DNA of 64,000 nt, taken from positions 156,968-220,967 of the forward strand of contig NZ_FNEZ01000007.1 of NCBI RefSeq assembly GCF_900100375.1, read 5' to 3'. The notes beneath the pieces are model-generated. The model worked only from the letters and a program-made list of their open reading frames with translations, was not told the origin of the DNA and made no database searches. The DNA is from Flavobacterium noncentrifugens. Lineage in GTDB: Bacteria; Bacteroidota; Bacteroidia; Flavobacteriales; Flavobacteriaceae. The translations under genes and the position numbers were made by a program. Of the stretch, positions 17,840 through 27,779 are shown one piece after another (the stretch's first letter is position 1; each line of letters starts with the position of its first letter).

Positions 17840-20107
17840 TTAAGCATTGCCAGCAGCTGCGATCAGGTTTAGTGCAGAACCCGCTACAAACCAGCCAACC
17901 TGGCCTTCGTTGTAAGTGTGGTTTGCAAGAATCACATCCGTACTTCCGTCTTCGTGGTTGAACTCGATCGTCAACGGCACGCCCGGCGCAAAGCTTGTTA
18001 AATTCGTGATACTGATCGTATCGTTTTCCTGAATTTTATCATAATCGGCTTCATTGGCAAATGTCAGCGCCAGCATGCCTTGTTTCTTCAAATTCGTTTC
18101 GTGGATGCGGGCAAAAGATTTGACCAACACGGCTTTAACGCCAAGGAAACGCGGCTCCATCGCAGCATGCTCCCGTGAAGAACCTTCACCGTAATTGTGG
18201 TCACCGACAACAATCGTAGGAATTCCGGCAGCTTTGTAAGCACGTTGAACAGCTGGAACCGTATCGTAAACGCCGGTCAATTGGTTTTTAACCGAATTTG
18301 CTTTTTGGTTGAATGCATTGATTGCACCAATCAGCATGTTGTTTGAAATGTTATCCAAATGTCCGCGGAAACGCAACCATGGCCCGGCCATAGAAATGTG
18401 GTCAGTCGTACATTTTCCGAAAGCTTTAATAAGTAATTTCGCTCCTGTGATGTTTTTTCCATCCCAAGGCGTGAACGGCGCAAGCAATTGCAGCCTTTCA
18501 GATGTTGGACTCACGACAACCTGAACACCTGAACCATCGGAAGCCGGCGCCTGGAAACCTGCATCATCGACAGCAAAACCTCTTGGAGGCAATTCGTTTC
18601 CGGTTGGCTCGTCAAGTTTCACCTCAATTCCGTCTTCATTGATCAAAGTATCGGTTAGTGGATTGAAAGACAGATCTCCTGCGATTGCAAGTGCAGTCAC
18701 CAATTCAGGTGAACCTACGAAAGCAAGTGTATTTGGATTTCCATCGGCGCGTTTCGAGAAGTTTCTGTTGAATGAGTGAACGATGGTATTTCTTTCTTCT
18801 TTTTCAGCGCCTTCACGATCCCACATTCCGATACAAGGGCCGCAGGCATTTGCAAAAACGGTTGCCCCGATCTTCTCAAAAGTATCGATGAATCCGTCAC
18901 GCTCTATTGTATATCTTACCAATTCCGATCCCGGAGTAATGGTAAAGCTCGATTTTGTTTTTAAATTCTTCTCGGAAACTTGTTTGGCCAATGATGCGGC
19001 GCGCGAAATATCCTCGTAGGAAGAGTTTGTACACGATCCGATCAAACCCACCTGGATTTTCAAAGGCCAGTCATTTTTGATCGCTTCTTCTTTCATTTTA
19101 GAAATCGGCGTAGCCAAATCTGGTGTGAAAGGTCCGTTTAAGTATGGCTCCAATTCCGTCAGGTTAATTTCAATCACCTGGTCGAAATATTGTTCCGGGT
19201 TTGCATACACTTCCGTATCTCCGGTTAAGTAAGAAGCAATTTTATTGGCTTCATCCGCAACATCGCCACGATCCGTCGAACGCAGGTAACGATCCATGGA
19301 TTCGTCGTATCCGAAAGTCGAAGTCGTAGCGCCAATTTCAGCACCCATATTACAAATGGTTCCTTTTCCGGTACAAGACATCGCTGTTGCGCCTTCTCCG
19401 AAATATTCAACGATCGCTCCGGTTCCACCTTTGACAGTAAGAATTCCGGCTACTTTTAGAATAACATCTTTTGGCGCTGTCCATCCCGATAATTTTCCGG
19501 TAAGTTTGACACCAATTAATTTTGGAAATTTCAATTCCCACGCCATTCCAGACATCACGTCAACGGCATCGGCACCACCTACTCCGATAGCAACCATTCC
19601 GAGTCCGCCCGCATTTACCGTATGTGAATCCGTTCCGATCATCATTCCACCTGGGAAAGCGTAATTTTCAAGGACAACCTGGTGAATGATTCCGGCGCCC
19701 GGTTTCCAGAATCCGATTCCGTATTTGTTCGATACCGAAGAAAGGAAATCGAAAACTTCACTGCTTTGTGACTTCGCACGGGCCAAATCGGTTACCGCGT
19801 CTACTTTTGCCTGGATCAGGTGATCGCAGTGCACGGTTGTTGGCACTGCAACTTTTGGTTTTCCGGCGTGCATGAACTGCAAAAGCGCCATTTGTGCGGT
19901 GGCATCCTGGCAGGCAACCCTGTCCGGCGCGAAATCTACATAATCTTTTCCACGCGTAAACGCAGTTGAAGGAATTCCTTCCCAAAGGTGGTTGTAAAGA
20001 ATTTTTTCAGTTAAGGTAAGCGGATGCCCAACAATTTCACGTGCTTTATCGACACGCGTTGTCATATTCGCATACACTTTTTTAATCATTTCAATATCAA
20101 AAGCCAT
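17840..20107 (-). CDS. acn: Aconitate hydratase
   Basis: A 755-aa aconitase of the mitochondrial (AcnM-like) type, interconverting citrate and isocitrate in the TCA cycle. The three cysteines that hold the [4Fe-4S] cluster are visible: one in GSCTNSSYED near residue 357 and two in NACGPCIGMWDR near 420. The C-terminal swivel domain contains GDHNYGEGSSREHAAMEPR. The gene is monocistronic with a -7 element 28-35 bp upstream. Confidence 0.96.
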   Translation of the reverse strand: MAFDIEMIKKVYANMTTRVDKAREIVGHPLTLTEKILYNHLWEGIPSTAFTRGKDYVDFAPDRVACQDATAQMALLQFMHAGKPKVAVPTTVHCDHLIQAKVDAVTDLARAKSQSSEVFDFLSSVSNKYGIGFWKPGAGIIHQVVLENYAFPGGMMIGTDSHTVNAGGLGMVAIGVGGADAVDVMSGMAWELKFPKLIGVKLTGKLSGWTAPKDVILKVAGILTVKGGTGAIVEYFGEGATAMSCTGKGTICNMGAEIGATTSTFGYDESMDRYLRSTDRGDVADEANKIASYLTGDTEVYANPEQYFDQVIEINLTELEPYLNGPFTPDLATPISKMKEEAIKNDWPLKIQVGLIGSCTNSSYEDISRAASLAKQVSEKNLKTKSSFTITPGSELVRYTIERDGFIDTFEKIGATVFANACGPCIGMWDREGAEKEERNTIVHSFNRNFSKRADGNPNTLAFVGSPELVTALAIAGDLSFNPLTDTLINEDGIEVKLDEPTGNELPPRGFAVDDAGFQAPASDGSGVQVVVSPTSERLQLLAPFTPWDGKNITGAKLLIKAFGKCTTDHISMAGPWLRFRGHLDNISNNMLIGAINAFNQKANSVKNQLTGVYDTVPAVQRAYKAAGIPTIVVGDHNYGEGSSREHAAMEPRFLGVKAVLVKSFARIHETNLKKQGMLALTFANEADYDKIQENDTISITNLTSFAPGVPLTIEFNHEDGSTDVILANHTYNEGQVGWFVAGSALNLIAAAGNA

Positions 20108-20134
20108 AATGAATAGGTTTGTTTATTTGTGTTG

Positions 20135-20142
20135 CAAATTTA
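20135..20142 (-). promoter_or_regulatory. acn: -7 element of the aconitase promoter
   Basis: TAAATTTG on the minus strand matches TAnnTTTG and lies 28 bp from the ATG at 20107. No clear -33 TTG was seen at the right distance. Confidence 0.5.
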
Positions 20143-20419
20143 CGGAATTCCTCTTTAAATTAAACTATTTCGAATAAAACTAACGTTTCGAAACATTATT
20201 ATTTCCAAAAAAGCATTTTTAGTGATTATTATTAAATAAATTTTGCGTTCGGATCAAAATATTATGTTATCGTTAATTTAAACTGCTTTTATTGCCAAAT
20301 TCGGAATTCCAACAGACAATAATTATATCGTTATAGTTAAGAACCTTTCTAAATTAGGGATTTACGCTTAAAATTGAATTTTGGGTTCCAAAATTCGAAG
20401 CGTGAAAACAATTGGAAAT

Positions 20420-20443
20420 AAAAAACCCGCAATGAAGCGGGCT
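20420..20443 (-). terminator. Terminator of the PPIase-MoxR transcript
   Basis: On the minus strand CCCGC-TTCATT-GCGGG is followed by TTTTTTATT, beginning about 20 bp after the MoxR stop. Confidence 0.8.
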
Positions 20444-20464
20444 TGACTATTTTGGATCTCACTT

Positions 20465-21418
20465 TTAGAAAAGCGATGTGATGATTTTTTCTATTGAAAT
20501 TCCTTCCGCGTCAGCTTTGTAATTTTTCACTACACGATGCCTTAGGATTCCGGTGGCAACAGCTTTGACATCTTCAATATCCGGGGAGAATTTTCCGTTG
20601 AAGGCAGCGTGCGCTTTTGCAGCCAAAATCAAGTTTTGCGAAGCTCTTGGCCCGGCGCCCCAGTCGATATAATTCTTAATGTAGTCATTTGACAAATTGT
20701 TATCTGGGCGTGTTTTACTCACCAAAGTCACGGCGTATTCGATCACATTATCTGCAACGGGAATGCGTCTGATCAAATGCTGGAAATCGATAATTTCCTG
20801 GGCGGCAAACAAAGGATTCACTGTTACTCTTGCATCTGAGGTCGTGCTTTTCACCACCTGAACTTCTTCTGCAAAAGATGGATAATCCAATTTAATTGAG
20901 AACATAAAACGGTCGAGCTGCGCTTCCGGCAAAGGATAGGTTCCTTCCTGTTCGATCGGGTTTTGTGTGGCCAAAACGAAATACGGCAAATCGAGTTTGT
21001 AATTGTGGCCTGCGATCGTCACCGCGCGTTCCTGCATCGCTTCAAGCAAAGCAGCCTGCGTTTTTGGCGGCGTACGGTTGATCTCATCAGCAAGAATAAT
21101 ATTCGAAAATATCGGGCCTTTAATAAATTTAAACTGTCGGTTTTCATCAAGGATCTCACTCCCGAGAATATCCGATGGCATCAGATCGGGTGTAAACTGG
21201 ATCCGTTTAAAATTCAATCCCAAGGCCTGCGCAATCGTATTGACCATCAAGGTTTTTGCAAGCCCAGGAACGCCTACAAGTAAAGCGTGCCCGCCCGAAA
21301 AAATACTCAGCAGAATTTCATCCACAACCACATCCTGGCCTACGATGATTTTAGCGATTTCTTTTTTAAGCTCGGTGCGTTTCTGAACCAGGTTTTGTAT
21401 AGCGGTAACGTCAGACAT
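20465..21418 (-). CDS. MoxR-family AAA+ ATPase
   Basis: A 317-aa MoxR ATPase with Walker A GVPGLAKTL near residue 48, Walker B ILADEINRTPPK near 108 and the sensor FVLATQNPIEQEGTYPLPEAQLDRF region near 147. MoxR proteins act as chaperones that mature or assemble envelope and metalloprotein complexes, often with a vWA-domain partner. Here it follows three periplasmic PPIase genes after 76 bp and ends at a terminator; no vWA partner is adjacent. An envelope-folding link is inferred from context only. Confidence 0.93.
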   Translation of the reverse strand: MSDVTAIQNLVQKRTELKKEIAKIIVGQDVVVDEILLSIFSGGHALLVGVPGLAKTLMVNTIAQALGLNFKRIQFTPDLMPSDILGSEILDENRQFKFIKGPIFSNIILADEINRTPPKTQAALLEAMQERAVTIAGHNYKLDLPYFVLATQNPIEQEGTYPLPEAQLDRFMFSIKLDYPSFAEEVQVVKSTTSDARVTVNPLFAAQEIIDFQHLIRRIPVADNVIEYAVTLVSKTRPDNNLSNDYIKNYIDWGAGPRASQNLILAAKAHAAFNGKFSPDIEDVKAVATGILRHRVVKNYKADAEGISIEKIITSLF

Positions 21419-21494
21419 AATTGAGTATTGAGAAATGAGTATTGGGCATTAAAAAAAGAGTTTTGAGGAGTTTTAAGTCTCAATTCTGATCTAA

Positions 21495-22904
21495 CTACTT
21501 TTTAAGCCAGTTGTTGGTAAATTCGCAGTTTCTGTATTCTCCGTTGATCTTGATATAAGTCTCTTTAATTTTTTCTTCAGACCATTTGGCAATGGCGTTG
21601 ATTTGTTTTTCTTTCAAAGCCAGATCTTTGATTTTGATGTAATCTTTGGCATAATCAGCGGTATGCTCGTTGATCCTATTGGTCACGGTAACGAGTTTGT
21701 ATTTTTTCCTGCCCGATTGCTCGACATCCAAAATAGGTTGCGATACTTCGTTGTCTTTCAGGTTTGAAACCTGGGAATACAAAGCCGGATCCATTTTAGT
21801 AAGTTCGAAATGCGTATCCTGAGTTTTTGGATTGACCAGAACACCACCGTTTGTACGCGTTTCTTTTTCATCAGATTCGGTACGGGCTGCTTCGGCAAAT
21901 GTGACTTCTTTGCTATCGATTTTCTTTTTGATTTGGATCGCTCTATCTTTTGCCTCTTTTAATGCCTGATCTGAAACAGTCGGTGTCAATAAAATATGCC
22001 GCAAATCGATTTCCTGACCCCGGATTTTTTCCACATAAATGATATGGTATCCGAAAGTCGTTTCAAAAGGCTCAGAGATTTCTCCTTCACCAAGGCTAAA
22101 AGCGACATCTTTAAACTCTTTTACAAATGGCGTTTTGCGATTCATTTTATAAAATCCTCCGGTTGCAGACGACCCTTTATCATCTGAATACAATACGGCT
22201 TTTGTTGCAAAACTGGCGCCGTCCTGGACTTCTTTCTTGAACTCCTTGAGTCTGTCGATTACCTTTTGTTTCTCTGCATCGGTTACTTTTGGCTGGATGA
22301 CAATTTGGGCCACTTCCATTTCGGCACCAAAAACCGGCAGTTCGTTCGTTGGTATTTTTTTATAGAAATTCCTGACTTCTTCGGGAGTGATTTCTACCGC
22401 ATCCACAATTTTCTTCTGCATTTCAGAAGTCAGCTTGTTCATTTTGATGATTTCAAAAAGGTCCGTACGAAAGTCTTCCTCGTTGTTCTTTTTAAAATAT
22501 TTGATCACTTTATCCATGGATCCAAGTTGCTGAACCATGTAAGACAATTGTTCTTCAAGCTTGCCTTTGACCTCATCGTCACTTACAACGATACTGTCCT
22601 GGATCGCCTGGTGTGCATACAATTTATCTTCAAGCAGCTTCCCCAACATCTGGCAGCGGGTGATGTCTTTTATCGAATTTCCCTGGCTGGTCATTTCGAG
22701 AAACGACTTGTCGATATCAGAATCTAAAATAATGTAATCTCCAACTGTTGCAATAATCCCGTCAACTTTTCGGTGCATTGTGGCCGATACTTTGGCAGGT
22801 TTCTTTGCTTTAACCGTGTCCTTGACCACTTCTTGTGCAGACGCTAAAGTGGTCATTACAAAAAGGCAAACTGCGAGTACCATTTGTTTATTTATAAATT
22901 TCAT
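21495..22904 (-). CDS. SurA-like periplasmic peptidyl-prolyl isomerase
   Basis: A 469-aa exported chaperone. I start at the ATG at 22904, where MKFINKQMVLAVCLFVM begins a signal peptide cut after ASAQ; the frame continues 42 bp further upstream. A SurA-N-like helical region covers about residues 45-165, then two parvulin domains follow, with GGFYKMNR and GYHIIYVEKI in the first and DLRHILLTPTVS opening the second. It would help fold outer-membrane proteins. Its start overlaps the preceding gene's end by 17 bp, so translation is probably coupled. Confidence 0.92.
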   Translation of the reverse strand: MKFINKQMVLAVCLFVMTTLASAQEVVKDTVKAKKPAKVSATMHRKVDGIIATVGDYIILDSDIDKSFLEMTSQGNSIKDITRCQMLGKLLEDKLYAHQAIQDSIVVSDDEVKGKLEEQLSYMVQQLGSMDKVIKYFKKNNEEDFRTDLFEIIKMNKLTSEMQKKIVDAVEITPEEVRNFYKKIPTNELPVFGAEMEVAQIVIQPKVTDAEKQKVIDRLKEFKKEVQDGASFATKAVLYSDDKGSSATGGFYKMNRKTPFVKEFKDVAFSLGEGEISEPFETTFGYHIIYVEKIRGQEIDLRHILLTPTVSDQALKEAKDRAIQIKKKIDSKEVTFAEAARTESDEKETRTNGGVLVNPKTQDTHFELTKMDPALYSQVSNLKDNEVSQPILDVEQSGRKKYKLVTVTNRINEHTADYAKDYIKIKDLALKEKQINAIAKWSEEKIKETYIKINGEYRNCEFTNNWLKK

Positions 22905-23736
22905 ATTTCCGGTCTTTAATGGCATCATCAGTGATTTCCTTTTCAAATTTTTTAATTGATTCTAACTTTCTTTTGTTCAAAATAACCTCTTTGAGCGTCG
23001 GTTTTAAATATTCATAGGGCCCGATCTGGTTTCTGTCGATGACATTTTTAATCTTTACCAGATACATTGCCGTTCCTTCAGGATATTGTATTGATTTGCC
23101 TGATACGATATATTCATCGCGGTTCCCCGGATTGATGAAAGGCAGCTTGCTGTACACCTGGCTCATATCGGCCCAGACCGAATCGTTGAATGCAAAGCTT
23201 TTGAACTGCAATGCATAAGTGTCCCAAAATTTCTTATCCGATTTCTTATAATCGAAAAACTTGCTTTTTATGGTTTCAAGCTTTGGATTGTCTTTTTCAA
23301 GATTAATATACCGAAGCCTTACCAACGCACCGTTTGTCCTAAAATTCTCCTTGTTCTCGTCGTAATATTTTTTTAATTCTTCTTCAGAAACAATGGTATC
23401 GACAGATCGGTTTACCAATTCTTCGAGGTATGCTTTCGTATAAAGGTCGATTTTATACTGCTTGATCAGGTCGTCAAAACCTGCTTTCTGTTCCTTTCCG
23501 AGATTGACTTCAGCGGCGCTGATCAGTAATTTCTGTGAAGCCCAGTGGTCGATGAAATTCCGAACCATTGCAATACTATCGGGTTTTGCCGTGCCTTTCG
23601 GAACCAGGTCTTTAATGTCTTCTTCATACAGGAATGCATCGTTTACCCTTGCAATCGAATGCGGTTTTGCCGCCGGTGTCAAAAAATTGCAGGAATACAA
23701 CGACAGGAACATTGCTGTATAAAGCAGCCTGTACAT
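22888..23736 (-). CDS. SurA-N/parvulin-like lipoprotein
   Basis: A 282-aa predicted lipoprotein: the N-terminus MYRLLYTAMFLSLYSCNF has a lipobox-like LYSC. The mature part resembles the SurA-type chaperone region (IARVNDAFLYEEDI, then VRNFIDHWASQKLLISAAE) with a degenerate PPIase-like tail, so a non-catalytic chaperone role is more likely than isomerase activity. Its ATG overlaps the stop of the upstream PPIase gene by one base (TAATG) and its end overlaps the SurA-like gene by 17 bp. Confidence 0.78.
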   Translation of the reverse strand: MYRLLYTAMFLSLYSCNFLTPAAKPHSIARVNDAFLYEEDIKDLVPKGTAKPDSIAMVRNFIDHWASQKLLISAAEVNLGKEQKAGFDDLIKQYKIDLYTKAYLEELVNRSVDTIVSEEELKKYYDENKENFRTNGALVRLRYINLEKDNPKLETIKSKFFDYKKSDKKFWDTYALQFKSFAFNDSVWADMSQVYSKLPFINPGNRDEYIVSGKSIQYPEGTAMYLVKIKNVIDRNQIGPYEYLKPTLKEVILNKRKLESIKKFEKEITDDAIKDRKYEIYK

Positions 23737-25706
23737 TATTTTTTCAGATCGGTTTTCACGTGTGCAAAAACATCCTGGTTTACTTTCACTTTGAATTCCT
23801 GTTTCAGGTCATCGACCCATTTTTGCTCCAGGAATTGCTGGTAATCATTAACGCATTTGCCTTTGCATTCTTCGAGTGTTTTAGGCGCCGCTGGAATTAC
23901 CTTATTAATTTTGGTCACAAAATAATATTCGCCTTCTTTGACAATGTCTGAAACGCCTGTTTCGAATTTGGTACTTTTCGGAAGCACTTCGTTGCCTTCT
24001 TCGAATACGCCTACATTGGTCATTACCGACACTTTATCTTTGGTGTTTAGTTTTTCTTTGATCTGATCAACAGTGTTGTTTTGTTTCAGCATTTTTTGTG
24101 CTTTTTTGATCACATCCATACTTGTAGAAGAAGCAATGATCGCATCTGCCCTGTTTTTCCACATGTAGTTCATTTTCTGAGTGTTGTAGAAATTCTGCAA
24201 GCCCACCGTATCTGTTTTAGATTTCTCCCAGATTTCTTTTTCCATCAAATCAAAAAGCAGCAATCCGTCACGGTATTCGTCCATGATCGCAGCAAAATCA
24301 GGAAATTCTTTTTCAAGATGGCTGTCGTAATAGGCATTCAGCTGATCGTCAACAAACGATTCATATAATTTATCTGTCAGTTTGTTTACAGGCTTTAAAG
24401 CTTTCCCGCCATTTTGGTGTGTTTTTACAAAATTTAGGAAATCGGTTCCGGTAACGGTTTTTTCATTGATTGAAAACAGCTTGCCGTCATACGGTTTTGT
24501 ATTTGCAGGCAATTCCCATTTTCCGTCATAAATAGCGTCGTTAACCGTTTTTGCAGCTGCCGCATATAATTTATTGTCTCTTTTTACAGGATATTTTTTC
24601 CTAAGCTTGTCGTTGAGTGAATTCGTGATCAAACGCGAACGATCGTCTTTTCCGACTTTTGATTCCAGTTCGGTTTTCATTTCGTCAAACGTTTTTACCG
24701 GGAATTTCTCGATAAGTTTTACGATATGCCATCCAAATTTACTTTGAAAAGGCTCAGAAACCGGATGTTCTTTCGTCAATGAAAATGCTGCATTTTCAAA
24801 TTCCTCAGAGCTCAGTTGCCCCGATCCGAAACGGTTTAAAACACCGCCTTTGGAAGAAGAAGATTTATCGTCAGAAAATTGTTTTGCGAGGTCTTCGAAT
24901 TTTTCACCCTGCTGCAATTTTTTGTAAATATCCTGAATTGTTTTTTTCGATTTGTCTTTGTCTGCTTCGTCTGCTTTAGGGTTCAGGATCATGATGTGCG
25001 CCACACTTACTTCACCCCTGTTGTCGCGAACGTCATCCACTTTGATGATGTGGTAACCAAAACGCGTTCTGATGATATTTGAAACTTTGCCTTTCTGAGT
25101 TTTATAAGCGGCAGATTCGAAAGCATAAACCATTCTGAATGACGAGAAATAACCCAGATCCCCTTTGTTTTCTTTAGCAGAAGGATCTTCAGAATATTGC
25201 GCGGCAAGTGCTCCAAAATCTTCTCCGTTAACTGCCTTCTGCCGAATGTCTTTGATTTTATTGTATGCTTTCAGCGTGTCTTCAGGGGAAGCGTTTTCAT
25301 CCACTTTAATCAGGATGTGCGAAGCGTGAATTTCTTTTAGTGAACGTTGATAACCTTCTTCAACGAGTTCTTTGGTAACTTTAGAGTCGGTAACGTAATT
25401 TTTGGAGAGTTGTGTACGGTAAGTAGCAAGTTCATTTTTATAACTGTCACCGTTTTGAAGCCCGAGTTTGTTGGCCTTGTTGATTTTAAGTTTGTAACCC
25501 ACGAACAATTCCAGGTATTGGGTCAGGTCTTTTTGGGATTCGTCTTTAACAAGATCTAAATTTTTATTGTAAACCCTTTCAAATTCATCTGTATAATAGG
25601 GCTTGTCATCAATTGTAAATAAAACTTCCTTTTTTTTGTCATTTTGTGCATAACTGCCTAAACTAATGGAAAGTAATAATCCGAACAACAATTGTTTCAT
25701 CTTCAT
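23736..25706 (-). CDS. Large periplasmic PpiC-type peptidyl-prolyl isomerase
   Basis: A 656-aa exported protein from the ATG at 25706 (a second in-frame ATG follows at 25700; the frame extends 105 bp upstream without a signal-like sequence). The signal peptide ends in LGSYAQ. Two parvulin domains are present in tandem, about residues 115-220 (starting IHASHILIKVDE, ending FGYHIIKV) and 230-330 (VAHIMILNPK to FGWHIVKLIE), followed by a long helical C-terminal region. It is the first gene of the PPIase-lipoprotein-SurA-MoxR transcript, and the following gene starts at its stop (TAATG). Confidence 0.92.
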   Translation of the reverse strand: MKMKQLLFGLLLSISLGSYAQNDKKKEVLFTIDDKPYYTDEFERVYNKNLDLVKDESQKDLTQYLELFVGYKLKINKANKLGLQNGDSYKNELATYRTQLSKNYVTDSKVTKELVEEGYQRSLKEIHASHILIKVDENASPEDTLKAYNKIKDIRQKAVNGEDFGALAAQYSEDPSAKENKGDLGYFSSFRMVYAFESAAYKTQKGKVSNIIRTRFGYHIIKVDDVRDNRGEVSVAHIMILNPKADEADKDKSKKTIQDIYKKLQQGEKFEDLAKQFSDDKSSSSKGGVLNRFGSGQLSSEEFENAAFSLTKEHPVSEPFQSKFGWHIVKLIEKFPVKTFDEMKTELESKVGKDDRSRLITNSLNDKLRKKYPVKRDNKLYAAAAKTVNDAIYDGKWELPANTKPYDGKLFSINEKTVTGTDFLNFVKTHQNGGKALKPVNKLTDKLYESFVDDQLNAYYDSHLEKEFPDFAAIMDEYRDGLLLFDLMEKEIWEKSKTDTVGLQNFYNTQKMNYMWKNRADAIIASSTSMDVIKKAQKMLKQNNTVDQIKEKLNTKDKVSVMTNVGVFEEGNEVLPKSTKFETGVSDIVKEGEYYFVTKINKVIPAAPKTLEECKGKCVNDYQQFLEQKWVDDLKQEFKVKVNQDVFAHVKTDLKK

Positions 25707-25936
25707 TATGTTAAAAATTTCTTTTTGATTAATTAAAATTCTGAATGCCTGGTTGGTTTTTTGTGCTATTTCTTTCAATAACAGCCAACAAAAATAACAA
25801 TTCGATCGCATTAAACAAGCATACGCAATACTATTAACAAAAAATTATATGCTGCGAAAATAGGTGTAAAACATAAGTTTCAGCAGGCAAAAAATGGAGT
25901 TTTATTTAATGCCGGGATTATTTGTCGAATAAATAG

Positions 25937-25944
25937 TATTTTTG
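25937..25944 (+). promoter_or_regulatory. prfC: -7 element upstream of prfC
   Basis: TATTTTTG fits TAnnTTTG and lies 19 bp before the prfC start codon. A TTTG lies at 25921-25924, closer than the usual -33 spacing. Confidence 0.45.
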
Positions 25945-25963
25945 CAGTCCATTTATATAAAAT

Positions 25964-27553
25964 ATGAGTTTTTTAAAAGAAATAGAAAGACGCCGCACAT
26001 TCGGGATCATTTCGCATCCCGATGCCGGAAAGACCACATTGACCGAAAAATTATTGCTTTTTGGAGGTGCGATCCAGGAAGCCGGAGCCGTTAAAAACAA
26101 CAAGATCAAAAAGGGTGCTACTTCCGATTTCATGGAGATTGAGCGCCAAAGAGGGATTTCGGTTTCTACCTCTGTATTGGCATTCAACTACAAAGACAAG
26201 AAAATAAACATTCTCGATACGCCGGGACACAAGGATTTTGCCGAAGATACTTTTCGGACGCTGACTGCTGTTGACAGTGTCATTGTCGTAATCGATGTGG
26301 CAAAAGGCGTTGAGGAACAAACTGAAAAACTCGTGGCCGTTTGCCGGATGCGCAACATTCCGATGATCGTTTTCATCAACAAATTAGACCGTGAAGGAAA
26401 AGATGCTTTTGATTTGATGGATGAAGTAGAGCAAAAACTCGGGCTTACCGTTACACCGTTGAGTTTTCCTATCGGAATGGGTTATGACTTCCAGGGCATT
26501 TACAACCTTTGGGAACAAAATATCAACTTATTCAGTGGAGACAGCCGCAAAAATATCGAAGAAACAATTGCTTTTTCAGATGTACAAAATCCCGAATTGG
26601 AAAAAATCATCGGCCAGAAACCGGCAGACAAACTTCGTGAGGAATTGGAATTGATTGATGAAGTCTATCCAAAATTTGAGCGCGAAAAGTACTTAAACGG
26701 AACCTTGCAGCCTGTCTTTTTTGGATCGGCGCTGAACAATTTCGGTGTTCGTGAATTGCTCGATTGTTTTGTTGAGATCGCCCCGTCGCCCCGAGCGAAA
26801 GAATCGGAAACGCGATTGGTAAATCCGACTGAAGAAAAAATGTCGGGGTTTGTATTTAAGATCCACGCGAATATGGATCCGAAACACCGTGACCGTCTTG
26901 CATTCGTAAAAATTGTTTCCGGGACATTCGAACGCAACAAGCCTTATTTGCATGTCCGCCAGAATAAAAATTTAAAATTCTCAAGTCCGAACGCCTTCTT
27001 TGCAGAGAAAAAAGAGATTGTTGACATTTCATATCCCGGCGACATTGTTGGATTGCACGACACGGGGAATTTTAAAATTGGCGATACCCTGACCGAAGGC
27101 GAGCAAATGAGCTTTAAAGGCATCCCGAGTTTTTCGCCCGAGCATTTCAGGTACATCAACAATGCCGATCCGTTGAAATCAAAACAGCTCGAAAAAGGCA
27201 TTGACCAGTTGATGGATGAAGGCGTCGCGCAATTGTTTACCCTCGAAATGAACAACAGGAAAGTCATAGGAACTGTTGGTGCGCTTCAATATGAAGTCAT
27301 TCAGTACCGACTCGAGCATGAATATGGCGCGAAATGTACGTATGAGAATTTCCCGGTTCACAAGGCCTGTTGGGTAAAACCCGAAGATCCGAAAAGCGAA
27401 GAGTTCAAAGAATTCAAGCGAATCAAACAGAAATTCCTGGCCAAAGACAAATACGGGCAACTGGTTTTTCTTGCAGATTCAGATTTCACGATCCAGATGA
27501 CCCAAAGCAAATATCCAAATGTAAAATTGTTCTTTACGTCTGAATTCGAGTAA
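25964..27553 (+). CDS. prfC: Peptide chain release factor 3
   Basis: A 529-aa translational GTPase that recycles RF1/RF2 from the ribosome. G1 is SHPDAGKTTLTEK near residue 17, G2 lies in the RQRGISVSTSV region near 64, G3 is LDTPGHKDF near 86 and G4 is INKLDREG near 140. Domains II and III follow, ending in FPVHKACWVKPEDP and a LADSDFTIQMTQSKYP tail typical of RF3. Length is standard. It is monocistronic and is followed by a terminator. Confidence 0.97.
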   Translation: MSFLKEIERRRTFGIISHPDAGKTTLTEKLLLFGGAIQEAGAVKNNKIKKGATSDFMEIERQRGISVSTSVLAFNYKDKKINILDTPGHKDFAEDTFRTLTAVDSVIVVIDVAKGVEEQTEKLVAVCRMRNIPMIVFINKLDREGKDAFDLMDEVEQKLGLTVTPLSFPIGMGYDFQGIYNLWEQNINLFSGDSRKNIEETIAFSDVQNPELEKIIGQKPADKLREELELIDEVYPKFEREKYLNGTLQPVFFGSALNNFGVRELLDCFVEIAPSPRAKESETRLVNPTEEKMSGFVFKIHANMDPKHRDRLAFVKIVSGTFERNKPYLHVRQNKNLKFSSPNAFFAEKKEIVDISYPGDIVGLHDTGNFKIGDTLTEGEQMSFKGIPSFSPEHFRYINNADPLKSKQLEKGIDQLMDEGVAQLFTLEMNNRKVIGTVGALQYEVIQYRLEHEYGAKCTYENFPVHKACWVKPEDPKSEEFKEFKRIKQKFLAKDKYGQLVFLADSDFTIQMTQSKYPNVKLFFTSEFE

Positions 27554-27571
27554 GCTCAAATTATAAAAGCA

Positions 27572-27599
27572 AAAGCCTTCCCAACCGGAAGGCTTTTTT
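27572..27599 (+). terminator. prfC: Terminator after prfC
   Basis: AAAGCCTTCC-CAACC-GGAAGGCTTT, a perfect 10-bp stem followed by Ts. Confidence 0.9.
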
Positions 27600-27710
27600 A
27601 TTTGTGTTTTTAGAGACAAGGGAAAAACGTTAGAAAACAAAAATTAAGAAGACAAGATTTTTCAATTGCGATTTTCCTTTATGCCGTCATTTGCACCAAT
27701 TGGATCAAAT

Positions 27711-27745
27711 AAAAAAACCTTCCCCAATTTCTTGAGGAAGGCTTT
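27711..27745 (-). terminator. Terminator of the 3,285-aa T9SS gene
   Basis: On the minus strand CCTTCCTCAA-GAAA-TTGGGGAAGG is followed by seven Ts, about 35 bp after the stop. Confidence 0.85.
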
Positions 27746-27779
27746 CTTATTTTACCGGAAACCCGGTTGTCATTAAAGA

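Larger units (their letters stand above)
20108..20464. other. Intergenic region upstream of aconitase
   Basis: This 357-bp AT-rich stretch holds the aconitase promoter (-7 element TAAATTTG on the minus strand at 20142-20135) and the terminator of the MoxR transcript (20420-20443). I see no coding frame or RNA gene in the remaining roughly 270 bp. Confidence 0.6.
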